The notes under the pieces: generated by a model
What the model was told of the DNA's origin: nothing
The model's database searches: none
What the model saw: the letters and a program-made list of their open reading frames with translations, nothing else
From: Brachycybe producta
Lineage: Eukaryota; Arthropoda; Diplopoda; Playtdesmida; Andrognathidae
Assembly: GCA_036925085.1 (NCBI GenBank)
Contig: JAUPFP010000146.1
Span: forward strand, 62,001 to 126,000
Length of the DNA: 64,000 nt
Direction of reading: 5' to 3'
In this document: positions 12,501 through 22,924 of the stretch, in pieces
Numbering within the stretch: the stretch's first letter is position 1
How the letters are laid out: each line of letters begins with the position of its first letter
Position numbers and translations under genes: made by a program

Positions 12501-13778
12501 AGAATTGAAGTTGAAATTGAAGTTGAAATTGAAGTTGAAATTGAAGTTGAAATTGAAGTTGAAATTGAAGTTGAAATTGAAGTTGAAATTGAAGTTGAAA
12601 TTGAAGTTGAAATTGAAGTTGAAATTGAAGTTGAAATTGAAATTGAAATTGAAGTTGAATTTGAAGTTGAACTTGAAAGTGAAGTTGAAGTTGAAGTTGA
12701 ATTTAAGTTGAAGTTCAAGTTAAGTTTGAATATTGAAGTTGAAGTTGTAATTGAAGTTGAAATTGAAGTTGAAATTGAAGTTGAAATTGAAGTTGTAATT
12801 GAAGTTGAAATTGAAGTTGAAATTGAAGTTGAAATTGAAGTTGAAATTGAAGTTGAAATTGAAGTTGAAATTGAAGTTGAAATTGAAGTTGAAATTGAAG
12901 TTGAAATTGAAGTTGAAATTGAAGTTGAAATTGAAGTTGAAATTGAAGTTGAAATTGAAATTGAAATTGAAGTTGAATTTGAAGTTGAACTTGAAAGTGA
13001 AGTTGAAGTTGAAGTTGAATTTAAGTTGAAGTTCAAGTTAAGTTTGAATATTGAAGTTGAAGTTGTAATTGAAGTTGAAATTGAAGTTGAAATTGAAGTT
13101 AGAATTGAAGTTGAAATTGAAGTTGAAATTGAAGTTGAAATTGAAGTTGAAATTGAAGTTGAAATTGAAGTTGAAATTGAAGTTGAAATTGAAGTTGAAA
13201 TTGAAGTTGAAATTGAAGTTGAAATTGAAGTTGAAATTGAAATTGAAATTGAAGTTGAATTTGAAATTGAACTTGAAAGTGAAGTTGAAGTTGAAGTTGA
13301 ATTTAAGTTGAAGTTCAAGTTAAGTTTGAATATTGAAGTTGAAGTTGTAATTGAAGTTGAAATTGAAGTTCAAATTGAAGTTGAAATTGAAGTTGAAACT
13401 GAAGTTGAAATTGAAGTTAAAATTGAAGTTGAAATTGAAGTTGAAATTGAAGTTGAAATTGAAGTTGAAATTGAAGTTGAAATTGAAGTTGAAATTGAAG
13501 TTGAAATTGAAGTTGAAATTGAAGTTGAAATTGAAGTTAAAATTGAAGTTGAATTTGAAGTTGAAGTTGAAGTTGAATTTGAAGTTGAACTTGAAAGTGA
13601 AATTGAAGTTGAAGTTGAAGTTAAGTTGAAGTTCAAGTTAAAATTGAAATTGAAATTGAAGTTGAAATTGAATTTGAAGTTAAAATTGAAGTTGAAATTG
13701 AAGTTGAAATTGAAGTTGAAAGTGAAGTTGAAATTGAAGTTGAAATTGAAGTTAAAATTGAAGTTTAAGTTTAATTGA
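9543..13778 (+). repeat. Family A higher-order unit A3 (long, 4,236 bp)
   Basis: The first ~1.85 kb matches A2 almost base for base in landmark order. After 11,308 it follows the A1 pattern: T spacer, a run with AAAACTGAAG, then a cassette at 11,664. It then expands into several ~282-318-bp modules headed by TTTGAATATTGAAG near 11.96, 12.45, 12.73, 13.05 and 13.33 kb. The longest open frame of the window (11,664-13,778) lies here and simply follows the period. The ending at 13,778 is the shared A terminator context. Confidence 0.75.
12184..13395 (+). repeat. 600/612-bp tandem duplication inside A3
   Basis: GTTGTAATTGAAG plus run near 12,187 recurs near 12,799 (offset 612). The next module at 12,469, marked by GTTAGAATTG, recurs at 13,069 (offset 600). 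The two T spacers at about 12.45 and 12.73 kb recur at about 13.05 and 13.33 kb. The 12-bp difference is one 12-mer in the first run. Near identity suggests a recent local duplication. Confidence 0.7.
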
Positions 13779-16632
13779 AGTTAAAGTTGAAGATGAATTT
13801 GAAGTTGAACTTGAAAGTGAAGTTGAAGTTGAAGTTAAGTTGAAGTTGAAGTTAAGTTTGAAATTGAAGTTTAAGTTGAATTTGAAATTAAAATTGAAGT
13901 TGAAATTGAAGTTGAAATTGAAGTTGAAATTGAAGTTGAAATTGAAGTTGAAATTGAAGTTGAAATTGAAGTTGAAATTGAAGTTGAAATTGAAGTTGAA
14001 ATTGAAGTTGAAATTGAAGTTGAAATTGAAATTGAAATTGAAGTTGAAATTGAAGTTGAAAATGAAGATGGAATTGAAGTTGAAATTGAATTTTGAGTTT
14101 AATTGAAGTTAAAATTGAAGATGAATTTGAAGTTGAACTTGAAAGTGAAGTTGAAGTTGAAGTTCAAGTTAAGTTGAAGTTCAAGTTAAGTTTGAATATT
14201 GAAGTTGAAGTTGTAATTGAAGTTGAAATTGAAATTGAAATTCAAGTTAAAATTGAAATTAAAATTGAAGTTGAAATTGAAGTTGAAGTTGAAGTTGAAA
14301 TTGAAGTTGAAATTGAAGTTGAAATTGAAGTTGAAATTGAAGTTGAAATTGGAGTTAAAATTTAAGTTGAAATTGAAGTTGAAATTGACATTGAAATTGA
14401 AGTTAAAATTGAAGTTGAATTTGAAGTTGTAGTTGAAGTTAAAATTGAAGTTGAATTTGAAGTTGAAGTTGAAGTTGAATTTGAAGTTGAACTTGAAAGT
14501 GAAGTTGAAGTTAAAGTTGAAGTTAAGTTGAAGTTCAAGTTAAGTTTGAATATTGAAGTTGAAGTTGTAATTGAAGTTGAAATTGAAATTGAAATTCAAT
14601 TTAAAATTGAAATTAAAATTGAAGTTGAAATTGAAGTTGAAGTTGAAGTTGAAGTTGAAGTTGAATTTGAAGTTGAACTTGAAAGTGAAGTTGAAGTTGA
14701 AGTTGAAGTTAAGTTGAAGTTCAAGTTGTAATTGAAGTTGAAATTGAAGTTAAAATTGAAGGTGAAATTGAAATTGAAATTGACATTGAAATTGAAATTG
14801 AAATTGAAATTGAAGTTGAAATTGAAGTTGAAATTGAAGTTGAAATTGAAGTTGAAATTGAAGTTGAAATTGAAGTTGAAATTGAAGTTGAAATTGAAGT
14901 TGAAATTGAAGTTGAAATTGAAGTTGAAATTGAAGTTGAAATTGAAGTTAAAATTGAAGTTGAAATTGAAGTTGAAATTGATGTTGAAATTGAAGTTGAA
15001 ATTAAAATTGAAGTTAAGTTGAAGATGAATTTGAAGTTGAACTTGAAAGTGAAGTTGAAGTTAAAGTTGAAGTTAAGTTGAAGTTGAAGTTAAGTTTGAA
15101 ATTGAAGTTTAAGTTGAATTTGAAATTAAAATTGAAGTTGAAATTGAAGTTGAAATTGAAGTTGAAATTGAAGTTGAAATTGAAGTTGAAATTGAAGTTG
15201 AAATTGAAGTTGAAATTGAAGTTGAAATTGAAGTTGAAATTGAAGTTGAAATTGAAGTTGAAATTGAAGTTGGAATTGAAGTTGAAATTGAAGTTGAAAT
15301 TAAAGTTGAAATTGAAGTTGAAATTGAAGTTGAAATTGAAGTTGAAATTGAAGTTGAAATTGAAGTTGAAATTGAAGTTAGAATTGAAGTTGAAATTGAA
15401 GTTGAATTGAAGTTGGAATTGAAGTTGAAATTGAAGTTGAAATTGAAGTTGAAATTGAAGTTGAAATTGAAGTTGAAATTGAAGTTGAAATTGAAGTTGA
15501 AATTGAAGTTGAAATTGAAGTTGAAATTGAAGTTGAAATTGAAGTTGAAATTGAAGTTAAGTTTGAATATTGAAGTTGAAGTTGTAATTGAAGTTGAAAT
15601 TGAAATTGAAATTCAAGTTAAAATTGAAATTAAAATTGAATTTAAAATTGAAGTTGAAGTTGAAGTTGAAATTGAAGTTGAAATTGAAGTTGAAATTGAA
15701 GTTGAAATTGAAGTTGAAATTGAAGTTGAAATTGAAGTTGAAATTGAAGTTGAAATTGGAGTTGAAATTGAAGTTGAAATTGAAGTTGAAATTGAAGTTG
15801 TAATTGAAGTTGAAATTGAAGTTGAAATTGAAGTTAAAACTGAAGTTTAAGTTTAATTGAAGTTAAAGTTGAAGATGAATTTGAAGTTGAACTTGAAAGT
15901 GAAGTTGAAGTTGAAGTTGAAATTAATTTGAAGTTGAAGTTAAGTTTGAAATTGAAGTTTAAGTTGAATTTGAAGTTAAAATTGAAGTTGAAATTGAAGT
16001 TGAAATTGAAGTTGAAATTGAAGTTGAAATTGAAGTTGAAATTGAAGTTGAAATTGAAGTTGAAATTGAAGTTGAAATTGAAGTTGAAATTGAAGTTGAA
16101 ATTGAAGTTGAAATTGAAGTTGAAATTGAAGTTGAAATTGAAGTTGAAATTGAAGTTGAAATTGAAGTTGAAATTGAAGTTGAAATTGAAGTTAAAATTG
16201 AAGTTGAAATTGAAGTTGAAATTGAAGTTGAAATTGAAGTTGAAATTGAAGTTAAAAATGAATTTGAACTTGAACTTGAAATTGAAGTTGAAGTTGAAGT
16301 TGAAGTTAAGTTGAAGATGAATTTGAAGTTGAACTTGAAAGTGAAGTTGAAGTTGAAGTTGAAGTTAAGTTGAAGTTCAAGTTAAGTTTGAATATTGAAG
16401 TTGAAGTTGTAATTGAAGTTGAAATTGAAATTGAAATTCAAGTTAAAATTGAAATTAAAATTGAATTTGAAATTGAAGTTGAAGTTGAAGTTGAAATTGA
16501 AGTTGAAATTGAAGTTGAAATTGAAGTTAAAACTGAAGTTAAAACTGAAGTTTAAGTTTAATTGAAGTTAAAGTTGAAGATGAATTTGAAGTTGAACTTG
16601 AAAGTGAAGTTGAAGTTGAAGTTGAAATTAAG
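13779..16632 (+). repeat. Family A higher-order unit A4 (truncated)
   Basis: It begins like A1-A3 (cassette at 13,840, TTGAGTTTAATTG boundary near 14,093, T spacers near 14.20 and 14.55 kb, cassette at 15,078). It carries private changes: AAAATTTAAGTTG near 14,360 and a shortened spacer near 14,725. A 1-bp deletion occurs at about 15,402 (GTTGAATTGAAG). From 15,559 it follows the A1 pattern to an AAAACTGAAGTTTAAG end at 15,850, then passes through two modules (15,928 and 16,370) into junction module J1. No A terminator context is present. Confidence 0.65.
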
Positions 16633-17737
16633 TTGAAGTTGAAGTTAAGTTTGAAATTGAAGTTTAAGTTGAATTTGAAGTTAAAATTGAAGTTGAAATT
16701 GAAGTTGAAATTGAAGTTGAAATTGAAGTTGAAATTGAAGTTGAAATTGAAGTTGAAATTGAAGTTGAAATTGAAGTTGAAATTGAAGTTGAAATTGAAG
16801 TTGAAATTGAAGTTGAAATTGAAGTTGAAATTGAAGTTGAAATTGAAGTTGAAATTGAAGTTAAAATTGAAGTTGAAATTGAAGTTGAAATTGAAGTTGA
16901 AATTGAAGTTGAAATTGAAGTTAAAAATGAAGTTGAAATTGAAGTTGAAATTGAAGTTGAAATTGAAGTTAAAATTGAAGTTGAAATTGAAATTAAAACT
17001 GAAGTTGAAGTTGAATTGAAGTTAAGTTGAAGTTGAAGTTAAGTTTGAAATTGAAGTTGAAGTTTAAATTGAAGTTGAAATTGAAATTGAAATTCAAGTT
17101 AAAATTGAAGTTGAAATTGAAGTTAAAATTGAAGTTGAAATTGAAGTTGAAATTGAAGTTAAAATTGAAGTTGAAATTGAAGTTGAAATTGACATTGAAA
17201 TTGAAGTTGAAATTGAAGTTGAAATTGAAGTTGAAATTGAAGTTGAAATTGAAGTTGAAGTTGAAGTTGAAATTGAAGTTGAAATTGAAGTTGAAATCGA
17301 AGTTGAAATTGAAGTTGAAATTGAAGTTGAAATTGAAGTTGCAATTGAAGTTGAAATTGAAGTTGAAATTAAAGTTGAATTTGAAGTTGAAATTGAAGTT
17401 GAAACTGAAGTTGAAATTGAAATTGAAATTGAAGTTGAAATTGAAGTTGAAAGTGAAGTTGAAATTGAAGATGAAATTGAAGTTGAAATTGAAGTTGAAA
17501 TTGAAGTTGAAATTGAAGTTGAAATTGAAGTTGAAATTGAAGTTGAAATTGAAGTTAAAATTGAAGTTGAAATTGAAGTTGATGTTGAAGTTGAATTTGA
17601 AATTGAACTTGAAAGTGAAGTTGAAGTTGAAGTTGAAGTTGAAGTTAAGTTGAAGATGAATTTGAAGTTGAACTTGAAAGTCAAGTTGAAGTTGAAGTTG
17701 AAATTAAGTTGAAGTTGAAGATAAGTTTGAAATTGAA
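16633..17737 (+). repeat. Junction module J1 (family C-like, joins A to B)
   Basis: A cassette at 16,633 opens a run ending in GAAATTAAAACTGAAG near 16,985, the family C ending. A unit from 17,027 follows with private words in fixed order: ATTGACATTGAAATTG (about 17,190), GAAATCGAAG (about 17,294), GTTGCAATTG (about 17,339), GAAACTGAAG (about 17,402), GAAGATGAAATTG (about 17,465), GAAAGTCAAGTTG (about 17,678) and GAAGATAAGTTTG (about 17,717). Most of these recur in the same order at 59,687-60,215 (J2), and the first three recur at 42,507-42,640 (J0). Confidence 0.75.
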
Positions 17738-19505
17738 GTTTAAGTTGAATTTGAAGTTAAAATTGAAGTTGAAATTGAAGTTGAAATTGAAGTTGAAATT
17801 GAAGTTGAAATTGAAGTTGAAATTGAAGTGAATTGATTTGAATTGAAGTTGAAATTGAAGTTGAAATTGAAGTTGAAATTGAAGTTGAAATTGAAGTTGA
17901 GAATTGAAGTTGAAATTGAAGTTGAAATTGAAAGTTGAAATTGAAGTTGAAAATTGAAGTTGAAATTGAATTTGAAATTGAAGTTGAAATTGAAATTGAA
18001 ATTGAAGTTGAAATTGAAGTTGAAATTGAAGTTGAAATTGAAGTTGAAATTGAAGTTGAAATTGAAGTTGAACTTGAACATGAAGTTGAAGTTAAAGTTG
18101 AAGTTAAGTTGAAGTTAAGTTAAAGTTGAAGTTAAGTTTGAAATTGAAGTTTAAGTTGAATTTGAAGTTAAAATTGAAGTTGAAATTGAAGTTGAAATTG
18201 AAGTTGAAATTGAAGTTGAAATTAAAGTTGAAATTGAAGTTGAAATTGAAGTTGAAATGAAGTTGAAATTGAATTTGAAGTTGAACTTGAAATTGAAGTT
18301 GAAATTGAAGTTGAAATTGAAGTTGAAATTGAAGTTGAAATTGAAGTTGAAATTGAAGTTGAAATTGAAAGTTGAAATTGAAGTTGAATTAGAAGTTGAA
18401 ATTGAAGTTAAAATTGAAGTTAAAATTGAAGTTGAAATTGAAGTTGAAATTGAAGTTGAAATTGAAGTTGAACTTGAACATGAAGTTGAAGTTAAAGTTG
18501 AAGTTAAGTTGAAGTTAAAGTTGAAGTTAAGTTGAAGTTAAGTTGAAGTTAAGTTGAAGTTGAAGTTAAGTTTAAAATTGAAGTTTAAGTTGAATTTGAA
18601 GTTAAAATTGAAGTTGAAATTGAAGTTGAAATTGAAGTTGAAATTGAAGTTGAAATTGAAGTTTAACTTGAACATGAAGTTGAAGTTAAAGTTGAAGTTA
18701 AGTTGAAGTTAAGTTAAGTTGAAGTTAAGTTTGAAATTGAAGTTTAAGTTGAATTTGAAGTTAAAATTGAAGTTGAAATTGAAGTTGAAATTGGAAGTTG
18801 AAATTGAAGTTGAAATTGAAGTTGAAATTGAAGTTGAAATTGAATTTGAAGTTGAACTTGAAATTGAAGTTGAAATTGAAGTTGAAATTGAAGTTGAAAT
18901 TGAAGTTGAAATTGAAGTTGAAATTGAAGTTGTAAATTGAAGTTGAAATTGAAGTTGAAATTGAAGTTGAAATTGAAGTTGAAATTGAAGTTAAAATTGA
19001 AGTTAAAATTGAATTTTGAAATTGAAGTTGAAATGAAGTTGAAATTGAAGTTGAACTTGAACATGAAGTTGAAGTTAAAGTTGAAGTTAAGTTGAAGTTA
19101 AAGTTGAAGTTAAGTTGAAGTAAGTTGAGAGTTAAGTTGAAGTTGAAGTTAAGTTTGAAATTGAAGTTTAAGTTGAATTTGAAGTTAAAATTGAAGTTGA
19201 AATTGAAGTTGAAATTGAAGTTGAAATTGAAGTTGAAATTGAAGTTGAAATTGAAGTTGAAATTGAAGTTGAAATTGAAGTTGAAATTGAAGTTGAAATT
19301 GAAGTTGAAATTGAAGTTGAAATTGAAGTTGAGTTGAAGTGAATTGAAGTTGGTGAATTGAAGTTGAATTGAAGTTGAAATTGAAGTTGAATTGAAGTTG
19401 AATTGAAGTTGAAATGGAAGTTGAAATGAAGTTGAAATTGAAGTTGAAATTGAAGTTGAAATTGAAGTGAATTGAAGTTGAAATTGAAGTTGAAATTGAA
19501 GTTAA
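17738..19505 (+). repeat. Indel-riddled start of family B
   Basis: 12-mer array with many single-base insertions and deletions not seen in the rest of the block. Examples are GAAGTGAATTGATTTG (about 17,827), GTTGAGAATTG (about 17,897), ATTGAAAGTTG (about 17,929), GAAATGAAG (about 18,255, 19,031 and 19,425), GAATTAGAAG (about 18,386), ATTGGAAGTTG (about 18,790), GTTGTAAATTG (about 18,929), GAATTTTGAAATTG (about 19,011), GTAAGTTGAGAG (about 19,120) and GTTGGTGAATTG (about 19,350). The homologous unit at 19,966-22,111 is clean. No gene or other feature is present. The cause may be genuine decay or unresolved consensus error; the sequence alone cannot decide. Confidence 0.8.
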
Positions 19506-19965
19506 ATTGAAGTTGAAATTGAAGTTGAAATTGAAGTTGAAATTGAAGTTGAAATTGAAGTTGAAATTGAAGTTAAAATTGAAGTTGAAATTGAAGTTGA
19601 AATTGAAGTTGAAATTGAAGTTGAAATTGAAGTTAAAAATGAATTTGAACTTGAACTTGAAAGTGAAGTTGAAGTTGAAGTTGAAGTTAAATTGAAGATG
19701 AATTTGAAGTTGAACTTGAACGTGAAGTTGAAGTTAAAGTTGAAGTTAAGTTGAAATTGAAGTTGAAATTGAAGTTGAAATTGAAGTTGAAATTGAAGTT
19801 GAAATTGAAATTGAAATTGAAGTTGAAATTGAAGTTGAAATTGAAGTTGAAATTGAAGTTGAAATTGAAGTTGAAATTGAAGTTGAAATTGAAGTTGAAC
19901 TTGAACATGAAGTTGAAGTTAAAGTTGAAGTTAAGTTGAAGTTAAGTTGAAGTTAAGTTGAAGTT
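18118..19965 (+). repeat. Family B ~2.15-kb unit, copy 1 (deleted)
   Basis: Landmarks in the same order as copy 2: TAAGTTAAAGTTG (about 18,118), TTTAAAATTG (18,571 against 20,710), GTTTAACTTGAACATG (18,661 against 20,800), cassette (about 19,140 against 21,275), AAAAATGAATTTGAAC (about 19,632 against 21,778) and GAACGTGAAG (CpG at 19,721 against 21,867). The offset is 2,139-2,146 bp for all but the first landmark. The segment between the first two landmarks is about 290 bp shorter than in copy 2. Most of the copy carries scattered 1-bp indels. Confidence 0.7.
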
Positions 19966-19970
19966 AAGTT
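19927..19970 (+). repeat. 11-mer tandem array (GAAGTTAAGTT)x4
   Basis: Four tandem copies of GAAGTTAAGTT, the 12-mer minus one base, form the spacer before the next cassette. Runs of two to four 11-mers recur in most spacers, for example about 429-461, 20,640-20,690, 22,078-22,110, 25,450-25,500 and 29,180-29,220. Each 11-mer shifts the 12-bp phase and the reading frame by one base. Confidence 0.85.
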
Positions 19971-22111
19971 AAAGTTGAAGTTAAGTTTGAAATTGAAGTT
20001 TAAGTTGAATTTGAAGTTAAAATTGAAGTTGAAATTGAAGTTGAAATTGAAGTTGAAATTGAAGTTGAAATTGAAGTTGAAATTGAAGTTGAAATTGAAG
20101 TTGAAATTGAAGTTGAAATTGAAGTTGAAATTGAATTTGAAGTTGAACTTGAAATTGAAGTTGAAATTGAAGTTGAAATTGAAGTTGAAATTGAAGTTGA
20201 AATTGAAGTTGAAATTGAAGTTGAAATTGAAGTTGAAATTGAAGTTGAAATTGAAGTTGAAATTGAAGTTGAAATTGAAGTTGAAATTGAAGTTAAAATT
20301 GAAGTTAAAATTGAAGTTGAAATTGAAGTTGAAATTGAAGTTGAAATTGAAGTTGAACTTGAACATGAAGTTGAAGTTAAAGTTGAAGTTAAGTTGAAGT
20401 TAAAGTTGAAGTTAATTTGAAGTTAAGTTGAAGTTAAGTTGAAGTTGAAGTTAAGTTTGAAATTGAAGTTTAAGTTGAATTTGAAGTTAAAATTGAAGTT
20501 GAAATTGAAGTTGAAATTGAAGTTGAAATTGAAGTTGAAATTGAAGTTAAAATTGAAGTTAAAATTGAAGTTGAAATTGAAGTTGAAATTGAAGTTGAAA
20601 TTGAAGTTGAACTTGAACATGAAGTTGAAGTTAAAGTTGAAGTTAAGTTGAAGTTAAAGTTGAAGTTAAGTTGAAGTTAAGTTGAAGTTAAGTTGAAGTT
20701 GAAGTTAAGTTTAAAATTGAAGTTTAAGTTGAATTTGAAGTTAAAATTGAAGTTGAAATTGAAGTTGAAATTGAAGTTGAAATTGAAGTTGAAATTGAAG
20801 TTTAACTTGAACATGAAGTTGAAGTTAAAGTTGAAGTTAAGTTGAAGTTAAGTTAAAGTTGAAGTTAAGTTTGAAATTGAAGTTTAAGTTGAATTTGAAG
20901 TTAAAATTGAAGTTGAAATTGAAGTTGAAATTGAAGTTGAAATTGAAGTTGAAATTGAAGTTGAAATTGAAGTTGAAATTGAATTTGAAGTTGAACTTGA
21001 AATTGAAGTTGAAATTGAAGTTGAAATTGAAGTTGAAATTGAAGTTGAAATTGAAGTTGAAATTGAAGTTGAAATTGAAGTTGAAATTGAAGTTGAAATT
21101 GAAGTTGAAATTGAAGTTGAAATTGAAGTTAAAATTGAAGTTAAAATTGAATTTGAAATTGAAGTTGAAATTGAAGTTGAAATTGAAGTTGAACTTGAAC
21201 ATGAAGTTGAAGTTAAAGTTGAAGTTAAGTTGAAGTTAAAGTTGAAGTTAAGTTGAAGTTAAGTTGAAGTTAAGTTGAAGTTGAAGTTAAGTTTGAAATT
21301 GAAGTTTAAGTTGAATTTGAAGTTAAAATTGAAGTTGAAATTGAAGTTGAAATTGAAGTTGAAATTGAAGTTGAAATTGAAGTTGAAATTGAAGTTGAAA
21401 TTGAAGTTGAAATTGAAGTTGAAATTGAAGTTGAAATTGAAGTTGAAATTGAAGTTGAAATTGAAGTTGAAATTGAAGTTGAAATTGAAGTTGAAATTGA
21501 AGTTGAAATTGAAGTTGAAATTGAAGTTGAAATTGAAGTTGTAATTGAAGTTGAAATTGAAGTTGAAATTGAAGTTGAAATTGAAGTTGAAATTGAAGTT
21601 GAAATTGAAGTTGAAATTGAAGTTGAAATTGAAGTTGAAATTGAAGTTAAAATTGAAGTTGAAATTGAAGTTGAAATTGAAGTTGAAATTGAAGTTGAAA
21701 TTGAAGTTGAAATTGAAGTTAAAATTGAAGTTGAAATTGAAGTTGAAATTGAAGTTGAAATTGAAGTTGAAATTGAAGTTAAAAATGAATTTGAACTTGA
21801 ACTTGAAAGTGAAGTTGAAGTTGAAGTTGAAGTTAAATTGAAGATGAATTTGAAGTTGAACTTGAACGTGAAGTTGAAGTTAAAGTTGAAGTTAAGTTGA
21901 AATTGAAGTTGAAATTGAAGTTGAAATTGAAGTTGAAATTGAAGTTGAAATTGAAATTGAAATTGAAGTTGAAATTGAAGTTGAAATTGAAGTTGAAATT
22001 GAAGTTGAAATTGAAGTTGAAATTGAAGTTGAAATTGAAGTTGAACTTGAACATGAAGTTGAAGTTAAAGTTGAAGTTAAGTTGAAGTTAAGTTGAAGTT
22101 AAGTTGAAGTT
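19966..22111 (+). repeat. Family B ~2.15-kb unit, copy 2 (2,146 bp)
   Basis: A clean unit bounded by TAAGTTAAAGTTGAAG at both ends (19,966 and 22,112). It contains cassettes at about 19,975, 20,439, 20,700 (TTTAAAATTG variant), 20,859 and 21,275, and family B words GAACTTGAACATGAAG near 20,355, 20,610, 20,803, 21,190 and 22,040. The middle carries an inner partial repeat: 19,975-20,397 and 20,859-21,233 are two versions of the same sub-array, each with a GAATTTGAAGTTGAACTTG island. Confidence 0.75.
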
Positions 22112-22924
22112 AAGTTAAAGTTGAAGTTAAGTTTGAAATTGAAGTTTAAGTTGAATTTGAAGTTAAAATTGAAGTTGAAATTGAAGTTGAAATTGAAGTT
22201 GAAATTGAAGTTGAAATTGAAGTTGAAATTGAAGTTGAAATTGAAGTTGAAATTGAAGTTGAAATTGAAGTTGAAATTGAAGTTGAAATTGAATTTGAAG
22301 TTGAACTTGAAATTGAAGTTGAAATTGAAGTTGAAATTGAAGTTGAAATTGAAGTTGAAATTGAAGTTGAAATTGAAGTTGAAATTGAAGTTGAAATTGA
22401 AGTTGAAATTGAAGTTGAAATTGAAGTTGAAATTGAAGTTGAAATTGAAGTTAAAATTGAAGTTAAAATTGAAGTTGAAATTGAAGTTGAAATTGAAGTT
22501 GAAATTGAAGTTGAACTTGAACATGAAGTTGAAGTTAAAGTTGAAGTTAAGTTGAAGTTAAAGTTGAAGTTAATTTGAAGTTAAGTTGAAGTTAAGTTGA
22601 AGTTGAAGTTAAGTTTGAAATTGAAGTTTAAGTTGAATTTGAAGTTAAAATTGAAGTTGAAATTGAAGTTGAAATTGAAGTTGAAATTGAAGTTGAAATT
22701 GAAGTTGAAATTGAAGTTGAAATTGAAGTTGAAATTGAAGTTGAAATTGAAGTTGAAATTGAAGTTGAAATTGAAGTTGAAATTGAAATTGAAATTGAAG
22801 TTGAAATTGAAGTTGAAATTGAAGTTGAAATTGAAGTTGAAATTGAAGTTGAAATTGAAGTTGAAATTGAAGTTGAACTTGAACATGAAGTTGAAGTTAA
22901 AGTTGAAGTTAAGTTGAAGTTAAG
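22112..22924 (+). repeat. Family B ~2.15-kb unit, copy 3 (truncated)
   Basis: It follows copy 2 from TAAGTTAAAGTTG through the cassette at 22,597 (copy 2: 20,439), with the first run one 12-mer longer. It then departs after a GAAATTGAAATTG dimer near 22,780. The next cassette at 22,925 begins a different module type. Confidence 0.65.

Noticed and set aside
12008..13318. Minus-strand 436-residue Ser/Thr/Ile-rich open frame, resembling a mucin-like or adhesin repeat protein
   Set aside because: It is the complement of the same 12-mer (ISTS). No signal peptide, anchor or flanking non-repeat sequence exists, and the other two minus frames are open as well.
11664..13778. Longest open frame (704 residues, KLKL then EVEI)
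   Set aside because: It starts at TTG, has no domain or mixed composition, switches from KLKL to EVEI wherever a spacer changes phase, and its length comes from a stop-free 12-mer plus a local 600-bp duplication. Four other frames are equally open across the same DNA.
17823..19510. Indel patch as a remnant of a different sequence or of a mobile element
   Set aside because: Every segment still aligns to the 12-mer and to copy 2 of the 2.15-kb unit. There are no terminal repeats, target duplications or foreign bases, only single-base phase breaks and one larger deletion.
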